From NCBI RefSeq assembly GCF_022179245.1, contig NZ_BPQM01000030.1:1-64000 (forward strand): 64,000 nucleotides of DNA. Reading direction: 5' to 3'. Origin of the DNA: Methylobacterium gregans. GTDB lineage: Bacteria; Pseudomonadota; Alphaproteobacteria; Rhizobiales; Beijerinckiaceae. Below the pieces are notes generated by a model, which saw only the letters and a program-made list of their open reading frames with translations, was not told the origin of the DNA and made no database searches. Positions 35,570 through 44,880 of the stretch are shown here, piece by piece; positions within the stretch are counted from its first letter, which is position 1; every line of letters begins with the position of its first letter. The translations under genes were made by a program, and so were the position numbers.

Positions 35570-36136
35570 CTAGCCGACCTGATCCTGCACCGGCATCATG
35601 CGCTCGTGCAGGCCGTCGCGGCGGATCGCGACGTGCCAGACGGTCGCCAGGATGTGCAGGCCGACCAGGAGGTAGACCGCCCATTGCCCGACGAGGTGGA
35701 CCGAGTGGAAGATCTTCTGCAGCCCCTCGTCCTTCGGCAGGCCCGGCACGGTGAACAGCCAGAAATACGGCGTCGCGCGGCCCGCCAGCGCGCTGAGCAG
35801 GTAGCCGCTCACCGGCATGATCAGGAAGACCGCGTAGAGGAGCCAGTGGTTAATCCGCCCGAGCACCGCGAGCGCGGCCGGCATTCTGGGCTCGGGCGGC
35901 GCCGGGTGGAGGATGCGCCAGACGATGCGCAGGACCACGAGAGCGAAGAGCGTCAGTCCCACCGACTTGTGCAGCACGAACAGGTCGCCCTTGGCCGGCG
36001 CGTCCCGGGCCAGGCTCGTCGCCACCCAGGCGAGCGGCAGCACCGCGGCGACGAGAAGCGCGGTCAGCCAGTGCAGGGCCTGGGCGATGCCGTTGTAGCG
36101 CGGCATGCCGGAGGCGGTGACGTAGGTGGGCGGCAT
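35570..36136 (-). CDS. cytochrome b561-type membrane protein
   Basis: 188 residues with four membrane helices. Histidines suited to bind two b hemes lie in ALHWLTALLV, VLHKSVGLTLF, SVHLVGQWAV and GLHILATVWH. Family members carry electrons between the quinone pool and periplasmic acceptors, or from superoxide to quinone (CybB type). GGAGG lies just ahead of the ATG at 36136. It is divergent from a glutathione peroxidase gene, suggesting an oxidative-stress link (inference). Confidence 0.9.
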   Translation of the reverse strand: MPPTYVTASGMPRYNGIAQALHWLTALLVAAVLPLAWVATSLARDAPAKGDLFVLHKSVGLTLFALVVLRIVWRILHPAPPEPRMPAALAVLGRINHWLLYAVFLIMPVSGYLLSALAGRATPYFWLFTVPGLPKDEGLQKIFHSVHLVGQWAVYLLVGLHILATVWHVAIRRDGLHERMMPVQDQVG

Positions 36137-36267
36137 CGGATCCTCCGGGCGCGGTCTGGACTTGATCCAAGTTAGATCCGCCGGCGGCGAAGGACATCCC
36201 TCCTGTAGACCGGTTGGTCGATCGCGCTACAAAACAGGCTTCGAAGCTTTCTCTGGAGGAGGACGTC

Positions 36268-36819
36268 ATGACCCTGCTGCGTCGCGAGGCCCTCGTTCTG
36301 TTCGGCGCCGCGCTGGCCTGCCCCGCCCGCGCGGCCGATGGCCGGGCCACCGAGTTCACCTTCGAGAAGCCGGAGGGCGGCGCGTTGCCGCTCGCCGGGT
36401 ACAAGGGCCGCCCGATCCTCGTGGTCAACACCGCGACCGCCTGCGGCTTCGCCGGTCAGCTCTCGGGCCTCCAGACCCTGTGGACCCGGTTCCAGGATCG
36501 CGGCCTCGCGGTCATCGGCGTCCCCTCCCCCGATTTCGGCAACCAGGAGCCCCTCGACGGGGCGGCGATCGCCGAGGCCGCGCGGAAGAACCACGGCGTC
36601 ACCTTCCCGCTCACCGCCAAGACCCGGGTGAAGATGCCGAACGCCCACCCCTTCTACGCCTGGGCGGCCGCCGAGCGGCCGGGCGAGACCCCGCGCTGGA
36701 ACTTCCACAAGTACCTGATCGCCCGGAACGGCACTCTGGCCGGCGCCTTCGCCACCCCGGTCGAGCCGAACGACCCGCGGGTGATCTCGGCCATCGCCGC
36801 GGAACTGGACAAGGCCTGA
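36268..36819 (+). CDS. exported glutathione peroxidase family protein
   Basis: 183 residues from the ATG at 36268, which has GGAGGAGG upstream. A signal peptide (about 1-23, ending ARAADG) suggests a periplasmic location, unusual for classical glutathione peroxidase. The peroxidatic cysteine is C59 (NTATACGFAGQ) and the Trp-Asn pair is W145-N146 (RWNFHKY). The catalytic glutamine of the NQF motif is replaced: the segment reads VPSPDFGNQEP, with D89 at that place. It may be a thioredoxin-type peroxidase with altered chemistry. Confidence 0.85.
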   Translation: MTLLRREALVLFGAALACPARAADGRATEFTFEKPEGGALPLAGYKGRPILVVNTATACGFAGQLSGLQTLWTRFQDRGLAVIGVPSPDFGNQEPLDGAAIAEAARKNHGVTFPLTAKTRVKMPNAHPFYAWAAAERPGETPRWNFHKYLIARNGTLAGAFATPVEPNDPRVISAIAAELDKA

Positions 36820-36857
36820 GCGCGCCTGGGGCGCCGTCCGCCCAGCCGCCCGCCCTC

Positions 36858-36885
36858 TTGCCAAACCTGAAAAAACCCCCTATGC
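36858..36885 (+). promoter_or_regulatory. candidate promoter of the rpsF-rpsR-rplI operon
   Basis: TTGCCA (36858-36863) and CTATGC (36880-36885) with a 16-base spacer, matching the rpsB promoter closely. It leaves a leader of about 210 bases. Confidence 0.5.
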
Positions 36886-37102
36886 GCCGGCCCTCGCGTT
36901 CGCTCCGGCCGGGGGCTGAACGGACGGTGCCGCTCGTCGGCACAGGATCCTCGGATCCGTCGTCCGGTGTCTCCGCCTTCGATCAACCGCTCGGGCCATC
37001 ATCACGGCTCGAAGGGCTTGGCGCCGGGCAAGCGTGAACGAACCGGCCCGGCTCCCGCTCAATCCGCGCGTCCCGGGCCTCATCCACGATGAAAGGCCCG
37101 AA

Positions 37103-37570
37103 ATGCCTCTCTACGAGCACGTGCTCCTCGCCCGCCAGGACGTGACGTCCCAGCAGGTCGAGACCATGATCGACACCTACAAGGGTGTGATCGAGCAGAA
37201 CGGCGGCCGTCTCGAGAAGATCGAGATGTGGGGCGTCAAGTCCCTCGCCTACCGCATCAAGAAGAACCGCAAGGCGCACTTCGCGCTCCTCAACATCGAC
37301 GCCCCCCCGGCCGCGATCGCCGAGATGGAGCGCCAGATGCAGATCTCGGAAGACATCCTGCGCTTCATGACGATCCGCGTCGAGGAGCTGGAGCAGGAGC
37401 CCTCCGCGATGATGCAGAAGCGCGACCGCGACGACCGTCGCGACCGCGAGCGCGGCCGTCGCCGCGACGACGAGGGCTTCGGTGGCGGCTTCGGCGGCGA
37501 CCGCGGCGATCGTGGGGACCGTCCCGAGCGGGGCGAGCGTCCCGAGCGCAACTTCGGCGGGGAGAACTAA
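37103..37570 (+). CDS. rpsF: 30S ribosomal protein S6 with charged Gly/Arg-rich tail
   Basis: 155 residues. The S6 fold occupies about 1-100 ([32 protein letters not shown]). The tail from about 105 on is made of Arg/Asp clusters, then Gly-Phe and RGD/RPER repeats such as [18 protein letters not shown]. The ATG at 37103 gives the standard opening; an in-frame ATG/GTG upstream is not conserved. rpsR starts three bases after the stop. Confidence 0.97.
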   Translation: MPLYEHVLLARQDVTSQQVETMIDTYKGVIEQNGGRLEKIEMWGVKSLAYRIKKNRKAHFALLNIDAPPAAIAEMERQMQISEDILRFMTIRVEELEQEPSAMMQKRDRDDRRDRERGRRRDDEGFGGGFGGDRGDRGDRPERGERPERNFGGEN

Positions 37571-37573
37571 GTC

Positions 37574-37825
37574 ATGGCCTTCGGTGCTGGTGGCGGCGGT
37601 GGCCGTCGTCCGTTCTTCCGTCGTCGCAAGACCTGCCCGTTCTCCGGCGCGAACGCGCCGAAGATCGACTACAAGGACGTGAAGCTCCTGTCGCGCTACG
37701 TATCGGAGCGCGGCAAGATCGTGCCGAGCCGCATCACCGCGGTCTCCGCCAAGAAGCAGCGCGAGCTGGCCCAGGCCATCAAGCGCTCGCGCTTCCTCGG
37801 CCTGCTGCCCTACGTCATCAAGTAG
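37574..37825 (+). CDS. rpsR: 30S ribosomal protein S18
   Basis: 83 residues. Canonical core [20 protein letters not shown] and [20 protein letters not shown]. It pairs with S6 on the 30S platform, and the genes are adjacent. The N terminus carries a short Gly-rich stretch. Confidence 0.98.
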   Translation: MAFGAGGGGGRRPFFRRRKTCPFSGANAPKIDYKDVKLLSRYVSERGKIVPSRITAVSAKKQRELAQAIKRSRFLGLLPYVIK

Positions 37826-37836
37826 GCCGTCAGGCT

Positions 37837-37861
37837 GCCGGTCCGGGCTGCCCGGGCCGGC
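37837..37861 (+). other. 11-bp hairpin after rpsR
   Basis: An inverted repeat (37837-37847 with 37851-37861, one T-G pair, three-base loop) 11 bases past rpsR, without T run. It may reduce read-through into DUF2232-rplI or protect the upstream message. Confidence 0.5.
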
Positions 37862-37965
37862 CTCCACATCAGCAGAAGACGACGCCTCTCACCGGTCGCC
37901 GTCATCGTTGGGGCGCACAGCGCCTCTAACCCCGGTCGTCCCAGACCGGCGGGACAGCGGAACCC

Positions 37966-39009
37966 ATGACCCAGTATCTCGGCATCGGCATCGGCGCGGG
38001 CCTCGTCTCGGCCCTCCTGTTCGGCGTTCTCCTGAAAGGAACGCTGCTCGCCTTCGTGCTGAACCTCGTCTCGCCGCTCCCCATCCTGATCGTCGGCCTC
38101 GGCTGGAGCCACCGCGCCGCGCTCGCCGCCGCCGTCACCGGCAGCCTCGCGCTAGCGCTCGCGGTCTCGCCCTCGCTCGGCCTCGGCTTCGCCGCCTACC
38201 TCGCCCTGCCCGCGTGGTGGCTCGCCTACCTGACGCTCCTCGGCCGCCAGAACCCGGACGGCACCGGCGCAACCGGCACCACGGAATGGTACCCGACCGG
38301 GCGCCTGCTCGGCTGGGTCGGCACCACCGCGGGCGCCGCGGTCGTCGCCATCGCGCTGCTCTCCTCGTCGAGCTACGAGGCCTACGAGACGCAGATGCGT
38401 CAGCTCGCCGGCAACCTGATCCGGGTGCAGATGCGCGGGGCCCCGGCGCCCGCCCCCGTGCCGCGTGCCGAACAGGACGGCGAGCAGGCGGCCGAGCGCG
38501 GCCCCGAGGCGCCGGCCGAATCCGCCGACCCGAAGGTGAAGGCCCAGGCCGAGTTGCAGGCGGAGCTTGCCGAGGCGATGGGACGCCTGCTGCCCGGCAT
38601 CGCCGCCACGGGCCTCGCCCTGCTCCTCGTCTTCTATCTCTGGGCCTCCGCCCGCATCGTGCGCCTCTCCGGCCGCCTGCTGCGGCCGTGGCCGGACATC
38701 CCCTCCACCATCATGCCGCGGGGCATGCTCGGCCTGCTCGCCGTCGCCGTCGTGCTCACTCTGGCGCCGGGCTATCTCGGCGTGTTCGGCACGGCGCTGG
38801 TCGGCGCGCTCTGCGCGGTCTTCGCGCTCCAGGGGCTCGCCGCCTTCCACGACCGCAGCCGCGGCCGTCCGGGCCGCGGGGCGCTGCTCTTCGGCCTCTA
38901 CCTCATCCTCTTCGTGACGCAAGGCATCGCCCTCGTCGCGCTGACCCTGTTCGGCCTCGCCGATACCGCCCTCGACCGCCGCCGCCCCCGGGGCGGCCCG
39001 GCGACCTGA
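37966..39009 (+). CDS. DUF2232 membrane protein in the ribosomal-protein operon
   Basis: 347 residues with about eight hydrophobic segments: a block at the N terminus (about 5-140) and another at the C terminus (about 210-335), with an Ala/Glu/Pro-rich soluble stretch (about 155-205) between. The family, DUF2232 (related to YybS), is of unknown function and in alphaproteobacteria regularly lies between rpsR and rplI. No catalytic motif is seen. Confidence 0.88.
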   Translation: MTQYLGIGIGAGLVSALLFGVLLKGTLLAFVLNLVSPLPILIVGLGWSHRAALAAAVTGSLALALAVSPSLGLGFAAYLALPAWWLAYLTLLGRQNPDGTGATGTTEWYPTGRLLGWVGTTAGAAVVAIALLSSSSYEAYETQMRQLAGNLIRVQMRGAPAPAPVPRAEQDGEQAAERGPEAPAESADPKVKAQAELQAELAEAMGRLLPGIAATGLALLLVFYLWASARIVRLSGRLLRPWPDIPSTIMPRGMLGLLAVAVVLTLAPGYLGVFGTALVGALCAVFALQGLAAFHDRSRGRPGRGALLFGLYLILFVTQGIALVALTLFGLADTALDRRRPRGGPAT

Positions 39010-39044
39010 GATCCGTTCAAACACTCCCTGAAAGGAACAGAACC

Positions 39045-39617
39045 ATGGAAGTCATCCTCCTCGAGCGCGTGGCCAAGCTCGGCCAGATGGGCGAGACCGT
39101 GAACGTCCGCCCGGGCTTTGCCCGCAACTTCCTCCTCGCCCGCGGCAAGGCTCTGCGCGCCACCGAGGCCAACAAGAAGCGCTTCGAGGACCAGCGCGCC
39201 CAGCTCGAGGCGCGCAACCTCGACCGCAAGAAGGACGCTGAGGCCGTCGCCGAGAAGCTCGACGGCCAGAACTTCATCCTGATCCGCCAGTCGGGCGAGA
39301 CCGGCGTGCTCTACGGCTCGGTCTCCACCCGCGACCTCGCCGAGGTCGTCTCGAAGGATGGCTTCACCGTCGAGCGCGGCCAGTTCACCCTGAACCAGCC
39401 GATCAAGACGCTGGGCCTGCACACCGTGCCGGTCGTCCTTCACCCCGAGGTCGAGGTGAAGGTGACCGTCAACATCGCCCGCAGCCCCGAGGAGGCCGAG
39501 CGTCAGGCCCGCGGTGAGTCGGTCACCGAGCGCGAGGCGTTCAACCTCGACGACCTCGGCCTCGAGGTCGGCGCGGCGCTGGCCGATGCCGGCGAGGGCG
39601 CCGACGACCGCGGCTGA
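39045..39617 (+). CDS. rplI: 50S ribosomal protein L9
   Basis: 190 residues, longer than the usual 150 because of an acidic C-terminal tail (about 150-190). N-terminal [21 protein letters not shown] and [14 protein letters not shown] are canonical. AAAGGAAC lies ten bases ahead of the ATG. A terminator follows. Confidence 0.98.
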   Translation: MEVILLERVAKLGQMGETVNVRPGFARNFLLARGKALRATEANKKRFEDQRAQLEARNLDRKKDAEAVAEKLDGQNFILIRQSGETGVLYGSVSTRDLAEVVSKDGFTVERGQFTLNQPIKTLGLHTVPVVLHPEVEVKVTVNIARSPEEAERQARGESVTEREAFNLDDLGLEVGAALADAGEGADDRG

Positions 39618-39690
39618 GCCGAGAGACCGGTGGACAACGGGGACGATCGTCCCCGAGGGTTGACCGGTTCCACATTTGTTCCAAACATGG

Positions 39691-39724
39691 ACGCCCGCCG
39701 CTCCCCCGAGCGGCGGGCGTTCTT
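39691..39724 (+). terminator. terminator of the rpsF-rplI operon
   Basis: A 13-base perfect GC stem (39691-39703 with 39708-39720, four-base loop) followed by TCTT. It separates the ribosomal operon from dnaB. Confidence 0.85.
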
Positions 39725-39846
39725 CGTGTCGCACCCGCGGCGCGCGGACGGCGCGGCAAGCATCGGTCAACCATACCGGTGCATGGTCCGCGCGAAGTGA
39801 CGGTCGCGCGGCCCGCGGTGGGACGCGCCGGAGGAGCGACCTGCCG

Positions 39847-41334
39847 ATGGCCCTGCCCAACGCCCTGACGGCCAAGCTCGAGGCGGTGCCGACCGAGTAC
39901 CGGGTCCAGCCCCACAACATCGACGCGGAGCAGGCCCTGCTCGGCGCGATGCTGGTCAACAACGACGCCTATTACCGCGTCTCGGACTTCCTGCTCCCTG
40001 AGCACTTCATGGAGGAGGCGCACCAGCAGATCTTCACGGTCGCGGTGTCGCTGATCAAGGCGGGCAAGCTCGCCACACCCATCACCATGAAGACGTATCT
40101 CGGCGACGCCGATTTCGGCGGCCAGACGGTGATGCAGTACCTCGCGCGCCTGGCGGCGGACGCGACCACGGTCATCAACGCGGGCGAGTACGGCCGCACC
40201 ATCTACGACCTCGCCATCCGGCGCCGGCTGATCAACATCGGCGAGGATCTGGTCAACGGCGCCTACGAGGCCCCGGTCGAGCAGGCGCCCCGCGAGCAGA
40301 TCGAGCTGACCGAGCGCCGGCTCTACGAGCTGGCCGAGGCCGGCAAGTACGACGGCGGCTTCCAGAAGTTCTCGGACGCATTGACCGCCGCCATCGACAT
40401 GGCGGCCAAGGCCTACCAGCGCGAGGGCAAGCTCTCCGGCATCGCCACGGGGCTCTCCGACCTCGACGCCAAGATGGGCGGCCTGCAGCCGTCGGACCTC
40501 ATCATCCTCGCGGGGCGCCCGGCCATGGGCAAGACCTCGCTGGTGACCAACATCGCCTTCAACATCGCCAAGGCCTACCAGGGCGAGAAGGGGCAGGACG
40601 GCGTCACCAAGACCGTCAACGGCGGCATCGTCGGGTTCTTCTCGCTCGAGATGTCGGCCGAGCAATTGGCGACCCGCATCATCGCCGAGCAGTCCGGCGT
40701 GCCCTCCTACAAGATCCGCCGCGGCGACATCCGGCCGGAGGACTTCTACAAGATCACCGACGCCGCCCGGGACATGCAGACGATCCCGTTCTACATCGAC
40801 CAGACCGGCGGTATCTCGATCGCGCAGCTCGCCGCCCGCGCGCGCCGCCTGAAGCGCCAGAAGGGCCTCGACCTCCTGATCGTGGACTACCTGCAGCTCC
40901 TCTCGGGCTCGTCCAAGAAGGGCGACAACCGCGTGCAGGAGATGACCGAGATCACCACCGGCATGAAGGCGCTCGCCAAGGAACTCTCGGTGCCGATCAT
41001 CGCGCTCTCGCAGCTCTCCCGTCAGGTGGAGAACCGCGACGACAAGCGCCCGCAGCTCTCGGACCTGCGCGAATCGGGCTCGATCGAGCAGGACGCCGAC
41101 GTGGTGATGTTCGTGTTCCGCGAGGAGTACTACGTCGGAAACAAGAAGCCGCGCGAGGGCACGGAGGAGTTCTTCGCCTGGGAAGCCGAGATGCAGCGCG
41201 TCCACGGCAAGGCCGAGGTGATCATCGGCAAGCAGCGCCACGGCCCCACCGGCACGGTCGAGTTGCAGTTCGACGCCAACATCACCCGCTTCTCGAACCT
41301 CGCTCAAAGCGACCGCCTGCCCGAGCCGATGTGA
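39847..41334 (+). CDS. dnaB: replicative DNA helicase DnaB
   Basis: 495 residues. The N-terminal collar domain (about 20-120) opens with YRVQPHNIDAEQALLGAML; the RecA-like motor has Walker A AGRPAMGKTS, the H2 motif LDLLIVDYLQLLSG and the later LRESGSIEQDADVVMF. It unwinds DNA at forks as a hexamer. GGAGGAG lies upstream of the ATG at 39847. An insertion of about 20 residues (KGQDGVTKTVNGG) follows Walker A. No intein is present. Confidence 0.97.
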   Translation: MALPNALTAKLEAVPTEYRVQPHNIDAEQALLGAMLVNNDAYYRVSDFLLPEHFMEEAHQQIFTVAVSLIKAGKLATPITMKTYLGDADFGGQTVMQYLARLAADATTVINAGEYGRTIYDLAIRRRLINIGEDLVNGAYEAPVEQAPREQIELTERRLYELAEAGKYDGGFQKFSDALTAAIDMAAKAYQREGKLSGIATGLSDLDAKMGGLQPSDLIILAGRPAMGKTSLVTNIAFNIAKAYQGEKGQDGVTKTVNGGIVGFFSLEMSAEQLATRIIAEQSGVPSYKIRRGDIRPEDFYKITDAARDMQTIPFYIDQTGGISIAQLAARARRLKRQKGLDLLIVDYLQLLSGSSKKGDNRVQEMTEITTGMKALAKELSVPIIALSQLSRQVENRDDKRPQLSDLRESGSIEQDADVVMFVFREEYYVGNKKPREGTEEFFAWEAEMQRVHGKAEVIIGKQRHGPTGTVELQFDANITRFSNLAQSDRLPEPM

Positions 41335-41452
41335 TCCGCCCGCCCGGAGGGCGTGGCCGGCAGACGGCCCCGGCATGGATCGGCATTGCCGCGACGGCGT
41401 ATAGGAGGGCGGAAACCCGCTGGACACCGGCGCTTGCCCGGAGGAACGAACG

Positions 41453-42538
41453 ATTTCGCCCACCGAACCCGTCGGTCACGGCGCCCGCCTCACCGTCGAT
41501 CTCTCCGCCATCGCCGAGAATTGGCGCCGCCTCGGCGCGCGGGCGCCCGGTACGCCCTGCGCGGCCGTGGTCAAAGCCGACGCCTACGGCTGCGGGCTCG
41601 CGGCGGTCGCCCCCGCCCTGTGGCGGGCGGGCTGCCGCACCTTCTTCGTGGCGCATCTCGCCGAGGGCGTGGCGGCGCGGCAAGCCGTCCCGGAGGCCAC
41701 GATCTATGTGCTGAATGGCCTGCCGCCGGGCGGCGCCGACGCCTTCCTCCGCGACGACCTGCGCCCGGTCCTCGGCTCCCACGACGAGCTCGACGCCTGG
41801 GCGCAGGCGAGCGGCGGCGCGCGGCCGGCCGCGCTCCACGTCGACACCGGCATGAACCGGCTCGGCCTTTCGGTACCGGAGGCGCTGGCTCTGCGCGCCG
41901 ATCCTCGCATCCGCGCCGCCGGCATCGACCTCGTGATGAGCCATCTCGTCAGCGCCGAGCTGCCGGAGGATCCGGTGAACGCCCGGCAGATCCGCGATTT
42001 CTCGGCCGCGCGCGCCGCCTTCCCGGAGATCCCAGCCTCGCTCGCCAATTCCTCGGGCATCTTCCTCGGAACCACCACGCACCACGACCTGCTGCGGCCG
42101 GGCTACGCCCTGTTCGGCGGCAACCCCACGCCAGGTCGGCCGAACCCGATGCGGCCCGTGGTGCGGCTGGAGGCTGAGATCGTGCAGGTTCGCGACGTCG
42201 CGGCGGGCACGGGCGCGGGCTACAACCACCGCTGGGTCGCGCCCGGCCCGCGGCGGCTGGCCACGCTCTCGCTCGGCTACGCGGACGGCTACCCGCGCGC
42301 GGCGAGCGGGCGCGGCCACGCGCTCGTCGGCGGGGTCGCGTGCCCGATCCTCGGCCTGATCTCGATGGACCTGATCATACTCGACGTCACCGAGGCGCCC
42401 GACGCCCGGCGCGGCGCGACCGCCGTGCTGATCGGCGACGCGCTCGACGTGGACAGTGTCGGGCGCGCGGCCGGCACGATCGGCTACGAGATCCTGACCG
42501 GGCTGGGTTCCCGGTATGTTCGCACCTATGTAGAGTGA
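41453..42538 (+). CDS. alr: alanine racemase, probably starting at ATT
   Basis: 361 residues if started at the ATT at 41453, which has GGAGG eight to twelve bases upstream. PLP lysine lies in AVVKADAYGCG, and the conserved opening ARLTVDLSAIAENWRRL and the catalytic-tyrosine region (GAGYNHRW) are present. Between the upstream in-frame stop (41402) and the GTG at 41567 there is no ATG, GTG or TTG in this frame. Starting at 41567 would remove the whole first strand and helix and put the PLP lysine at residue 3. It makes D-alanine for peptidoglycan. It lies between dnaB and radA. A base-calling error at the start codon is possible. Confidence 0.88.
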   Translation: MSPTEPVGHGARLTVDLSAIAENWRRLGARAPGTPCAAVVKADAYGCGLAAVAPALWRAGCRTFFVAHLAEGVAARQAVPEATIYVLNGLPPGGADAFLRDDLRPVLGSHDELDAWAQASGGARPAALHVDTGMNRLGLSVPEALALRADPRIRAAGIDLVMSHLVSAELPEDPVNARQIRDFSAARAAFPEIPASLANSSGIFLGTTTHHDLLRPGYALFGGNPTPGRPNPMRPVVRLEAEIVQVRDVAAGTGAGYNHRWVAPGPRRLATLSLGYADGYPRAASGRGHALVGGVACPILGLISMDLIILDVTEAPDARRGATAVLIGDALDVDSVGRAAGTIGYEILTGLGSRYVRTYVE

Positions 42539-42584
42539 GGCGGGATCGGCGCGGCCGGTTCGACCGTCGGCGCTCGCGAGATCC

Positions 42585-44015
42585 ATGGCCAAGATCCACC
42601 AGACCTTCGTCTGCCAGTCCTGCGGGGCGGTCTACAACCGCTGGCGCGGGCGCTGCGAGGCCTGCAACGGCTGGAACACGATCGTCGAGGAGACGCCGGG
42701 CGGCGGCGTGCAGGCGGGCCCGGCCGCGACCCGGCCGTCGCGGGCGCGGGGGCGCGTCTTCCCGCTCGAAGGGCTGACCGGCGAGGTCAAACAGGCGCCG
42801 CGCCTCCCCTCCGGCATCGCGGAGCTGGACCGGGTGACCGGTGGCGGCTTCGTGCGCGGCTCGGTGATCCTGCTCGGGGGTGATCCGGGCATCGGCAAGT
42901 CGACCCTCCTGATGCAGGCCTCGGCCGCCATGGCCGCCACGGGTCAGCGCGTCGCCTACATCTCGGGCGAGGAGGCGGTCGGGCAGGTGCGCCTGCGAGC
43001 CGAACGCCTCGGCCTCGCCGACCGGCCCGTGGAGCTCGCCGCCGAGACCAATGTCGAGGACATCGTCGAGACGCTCTCGCAGGGCCGCCCGCCCGCGCTC
43101 GCCATCATCGACTCGATCCAGACCATGTGGACCGAGACGGTCGATTCCGCGCCCGGCACCGTCACGCAGGTGCGCTCCTCGGCCCAGAGCCTGATCCGCT
43201 TCGCCAAGACCACCGGCACGGCGGTGATCCTCGTCGGCCACGTCACGAAGGACGGGCAGATCGCGGGGCCGCGCGTGGTCGAGCACATGGTCGACGCGGT
43301 CGCCTCCTTCGAGGGCGACCAGGGCCACCATTTCCGCATCCTGCGCGCGGTCAAGAACCGCTTCGGCCCAACTGACGAGATCGGCGTGTTCGAGATGACG
43401 GACGGGGGGCTTGCCGAGGTACCGAACCCCTCCGCCCTGTTCCTGGCGGGGCGCGACCACCAGGCCGCGGGCACCGCGGTCTTCGCCGGCATGGAGGGTA
43501 CACGGCCGCTCCTCGTCGAGATCCAGGCACTGGTGGCGCCCTCGGCGCTCGGCATGCCGCGGCGGGCGGTCGTCGGCTGGGATCCGAACCGGCTCTCGAT
43601 GGTACTCGCGGTGCTGGAGGCCCATGGCGGCATCCGGCTCTCGGGCCACGACGTCTATCTCAACGTCGCGGGTGGTCTGCGCATCTCCGAGCCCGCGGCC
43701 GATCTCGCGGTGGCCGCAGCCCTCGTCTCCTCGCTGTCGGGCGCGGCGCTCCCGCCCGAGACCGTCTATTTCGGCGAGATCGGCCTATCCGGCGCGATCC
43801 GCCCGGTGGCCCAGGCAAGCGCGCGCCTGAAGGAGGCGCAGAAGCTCGGCTTCGCCAAGGCGCTGATGCCCCAAGGTCGCGAGACCGCCGACCGGGCGAT
43901 CGCCACCGAGTCGCTGCGCCATATTGCCGACCTGGTCGCGGGCATCGCGGCCAACGGACCGAAGCGCGGCGGGCGGGGCCGAAACCACAACCCCCGCTAC
44001 GAGGAGGCCGATTAG
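42585..44015 (+). CDS. radA: DNA repair protein RadA
   Basis: 476 residues. A four-cysteine zinc finger (CQSCGAVYNRWRGRCEAC, at about 8-25) precedes a RecA-like ATPase with Walker A GGDPGIGKST and the RadA-specific KNRFG motif, then a Lon-protease-like C-terminal domain (RRAVVGWDPNRLSM, GLSGAIRPVAQ). It drives branch migration in recombination. The usual alphaproteobacterial neighbours alr upstream and cvpA downstream are kept. Confidence 0.96.
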   Translation: MAKIHQTFVCQSCGAVYNRWRGRCEACNGWNTIVEETPGGGVQAGPAATRPSRARGRVFPLEGLTGEVKQAPRLPSGIAELDRVTGGGFVRGSVILLGGDPGIGKSTLLMQASAAMAATGQRVAYISGEEAVGQVRLRAERLGLADRPVELAAETNVEDIVETLSQGRPPALAIIDSIQTMWTETVDSAPGTVTQVRSSAQSLIRFAKTTGTAVILVGHVTKDGQIAGPRVVEHMVDAVASFEGDQGHHFRILRAVKNRFGPTDEIGVFEMTDGGLAEVPNPSALFLAGRDHQAAGTAVFAGMEGTRPLLVEIQALVAPSALGMPRRAVVGWDPNRLSMVLAVLEAHGGIRLSGHDVYLNVAGGLRISEPAADLAVAAALVSSLSGAALPPETVYFGEIGLSGAIRPVAQASARLKEAQKLGFAKALMPQGRETADRAIATESLRHIADLVAGIAANGPKRGGRGRNHNPRYEEAD

Positions 44016-44151
44016 CGCGCGTCCGCTGGTTGCGCGCAATCCCCGCACAAGGGTGACGGCCGAGGTTCGTCAGGATATACAGGCGCCGCGGTCCCGGGGG
44101 AGCCGCGCGACGACCTGCCATGGCCGATCCCTTGCGTGACCCGATGCGCTG

Positions 44152-44760
44152 ATGCCGTTCTCCATCCTCGATCTCGTCGTGCTCGGCATCGTGGTGATCT
44201 CCGCGCTGCTCGCGGCCGTGCGCGGCGTGACCCGCGAGGTGCTCGCGATCATCGCCTGGGTCGCCGCCGCCGCCGTCGCCTGGAAGTTCCACCCCATGCT
44301 GCTGCCGACCGTGAAGCAGCACGTGAGCAGCGACACGGTCGCGCTCGTGGCCTCGATCGCCGCGATCTTCCTGACGACGCTGATCATCGTCTCGATCATC
44401 ACCGTGAAGATCTCCGACGTGGTGCTCGACTCGCGCATCGGGGCCGTCGACCGCTCGCTCGGCTTCCTGTTCGGAGCCGCCCGCGGCTTCCTGATCTGCG
44501 TGATCGGCTGGGTGTTCCTGTCCTGGCTGGTGCAGGGCAAGGTGCCGGACTGGGCCTCGCAGGCCCGCTCGCGCCCGATGCTGGAGAAATCCGGCGACGC
44601 GCTCGTCGCGCAGCTGCCCGAGAACCCGGAAGGCTTCCTCAAGCAGTTCAAGAAGCCGAAGGTCGACACGCCGCCGAACGAGCCGGTCGACGCCCCGGCC
44701 GAGGAGGCGCCGGCCCAGCGCCGCACGGACGGCGGAGCCACGTCGGCGCCGCGACGCTGA
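44152..44760 (+). CDS. cvpA: CvpA family membrane protein
   Basis: 202 residues with four membrane helices (about 5-25, 30-48, 64-88, 105-128) and a charged Pro/Ala-rich cytoplasmic tail. The opening FSILDLVVLGIVVISAL and the AVDRSLGFLFGAARGFLI motif are those of CvpA. The role is in envelope homeostasis and, in E. coli, colicin V export. It precedes purF, as in many proteobacteria. A 10-codon frame (ATG at 44120) ends in a TGATG overlap with its start. Confidence 0.9.
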   Translation: MPFSILDLVVLGIVVISALLAAVRGVTREVLAIIAWVAAAAVAWKFHPMLLPTVKQHVSSDTVALVASIAAIFLTTLIIVSIITVKISDVVLDSRIGAVDRSLGFLFGAARGFLICVIGWVFLSWLVQGKVPDWASQARSRPMLEKSGDALVAQLPENPEGFLKQFKKPKVDTPPNEPVDAPAEEAPAQRRTDGGATSAPRR

Positions 44761-44777
44761 CCTGCACGCGTCGGCGC

Positions 44778-44805
44778 TTGGTTGGCCGGCCAAAAGCCCT
44801 TAGAT
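44778..44805 (+). promoter_or_regulatory. candidate purF promoter with embedded palindrome
   Basis: TTGGTT (44778-44783) and TTAGAT (44800-44805) with a 16-base spacer. The perfect palindrome TTGGCCGGCCAA (44782-44793) overlaps the -35 box and the spacer, a suitable place for a repressor. Confidence 0.5.
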
Positions 44806-44880
44806 AACCGCCGTTGACGCAGCCGGGTGGAATGATTCCACGCGCGGGGCCTCGATCCCGTGCCATCATATCCGGCGCGC

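Noticed and set aside
39660-39690. TTGACC ahead of dnaB as a -35 box.
   Set aside because: No acceptable -10 box follows at 16-18 bases, and the site runs into the rplI terminator.
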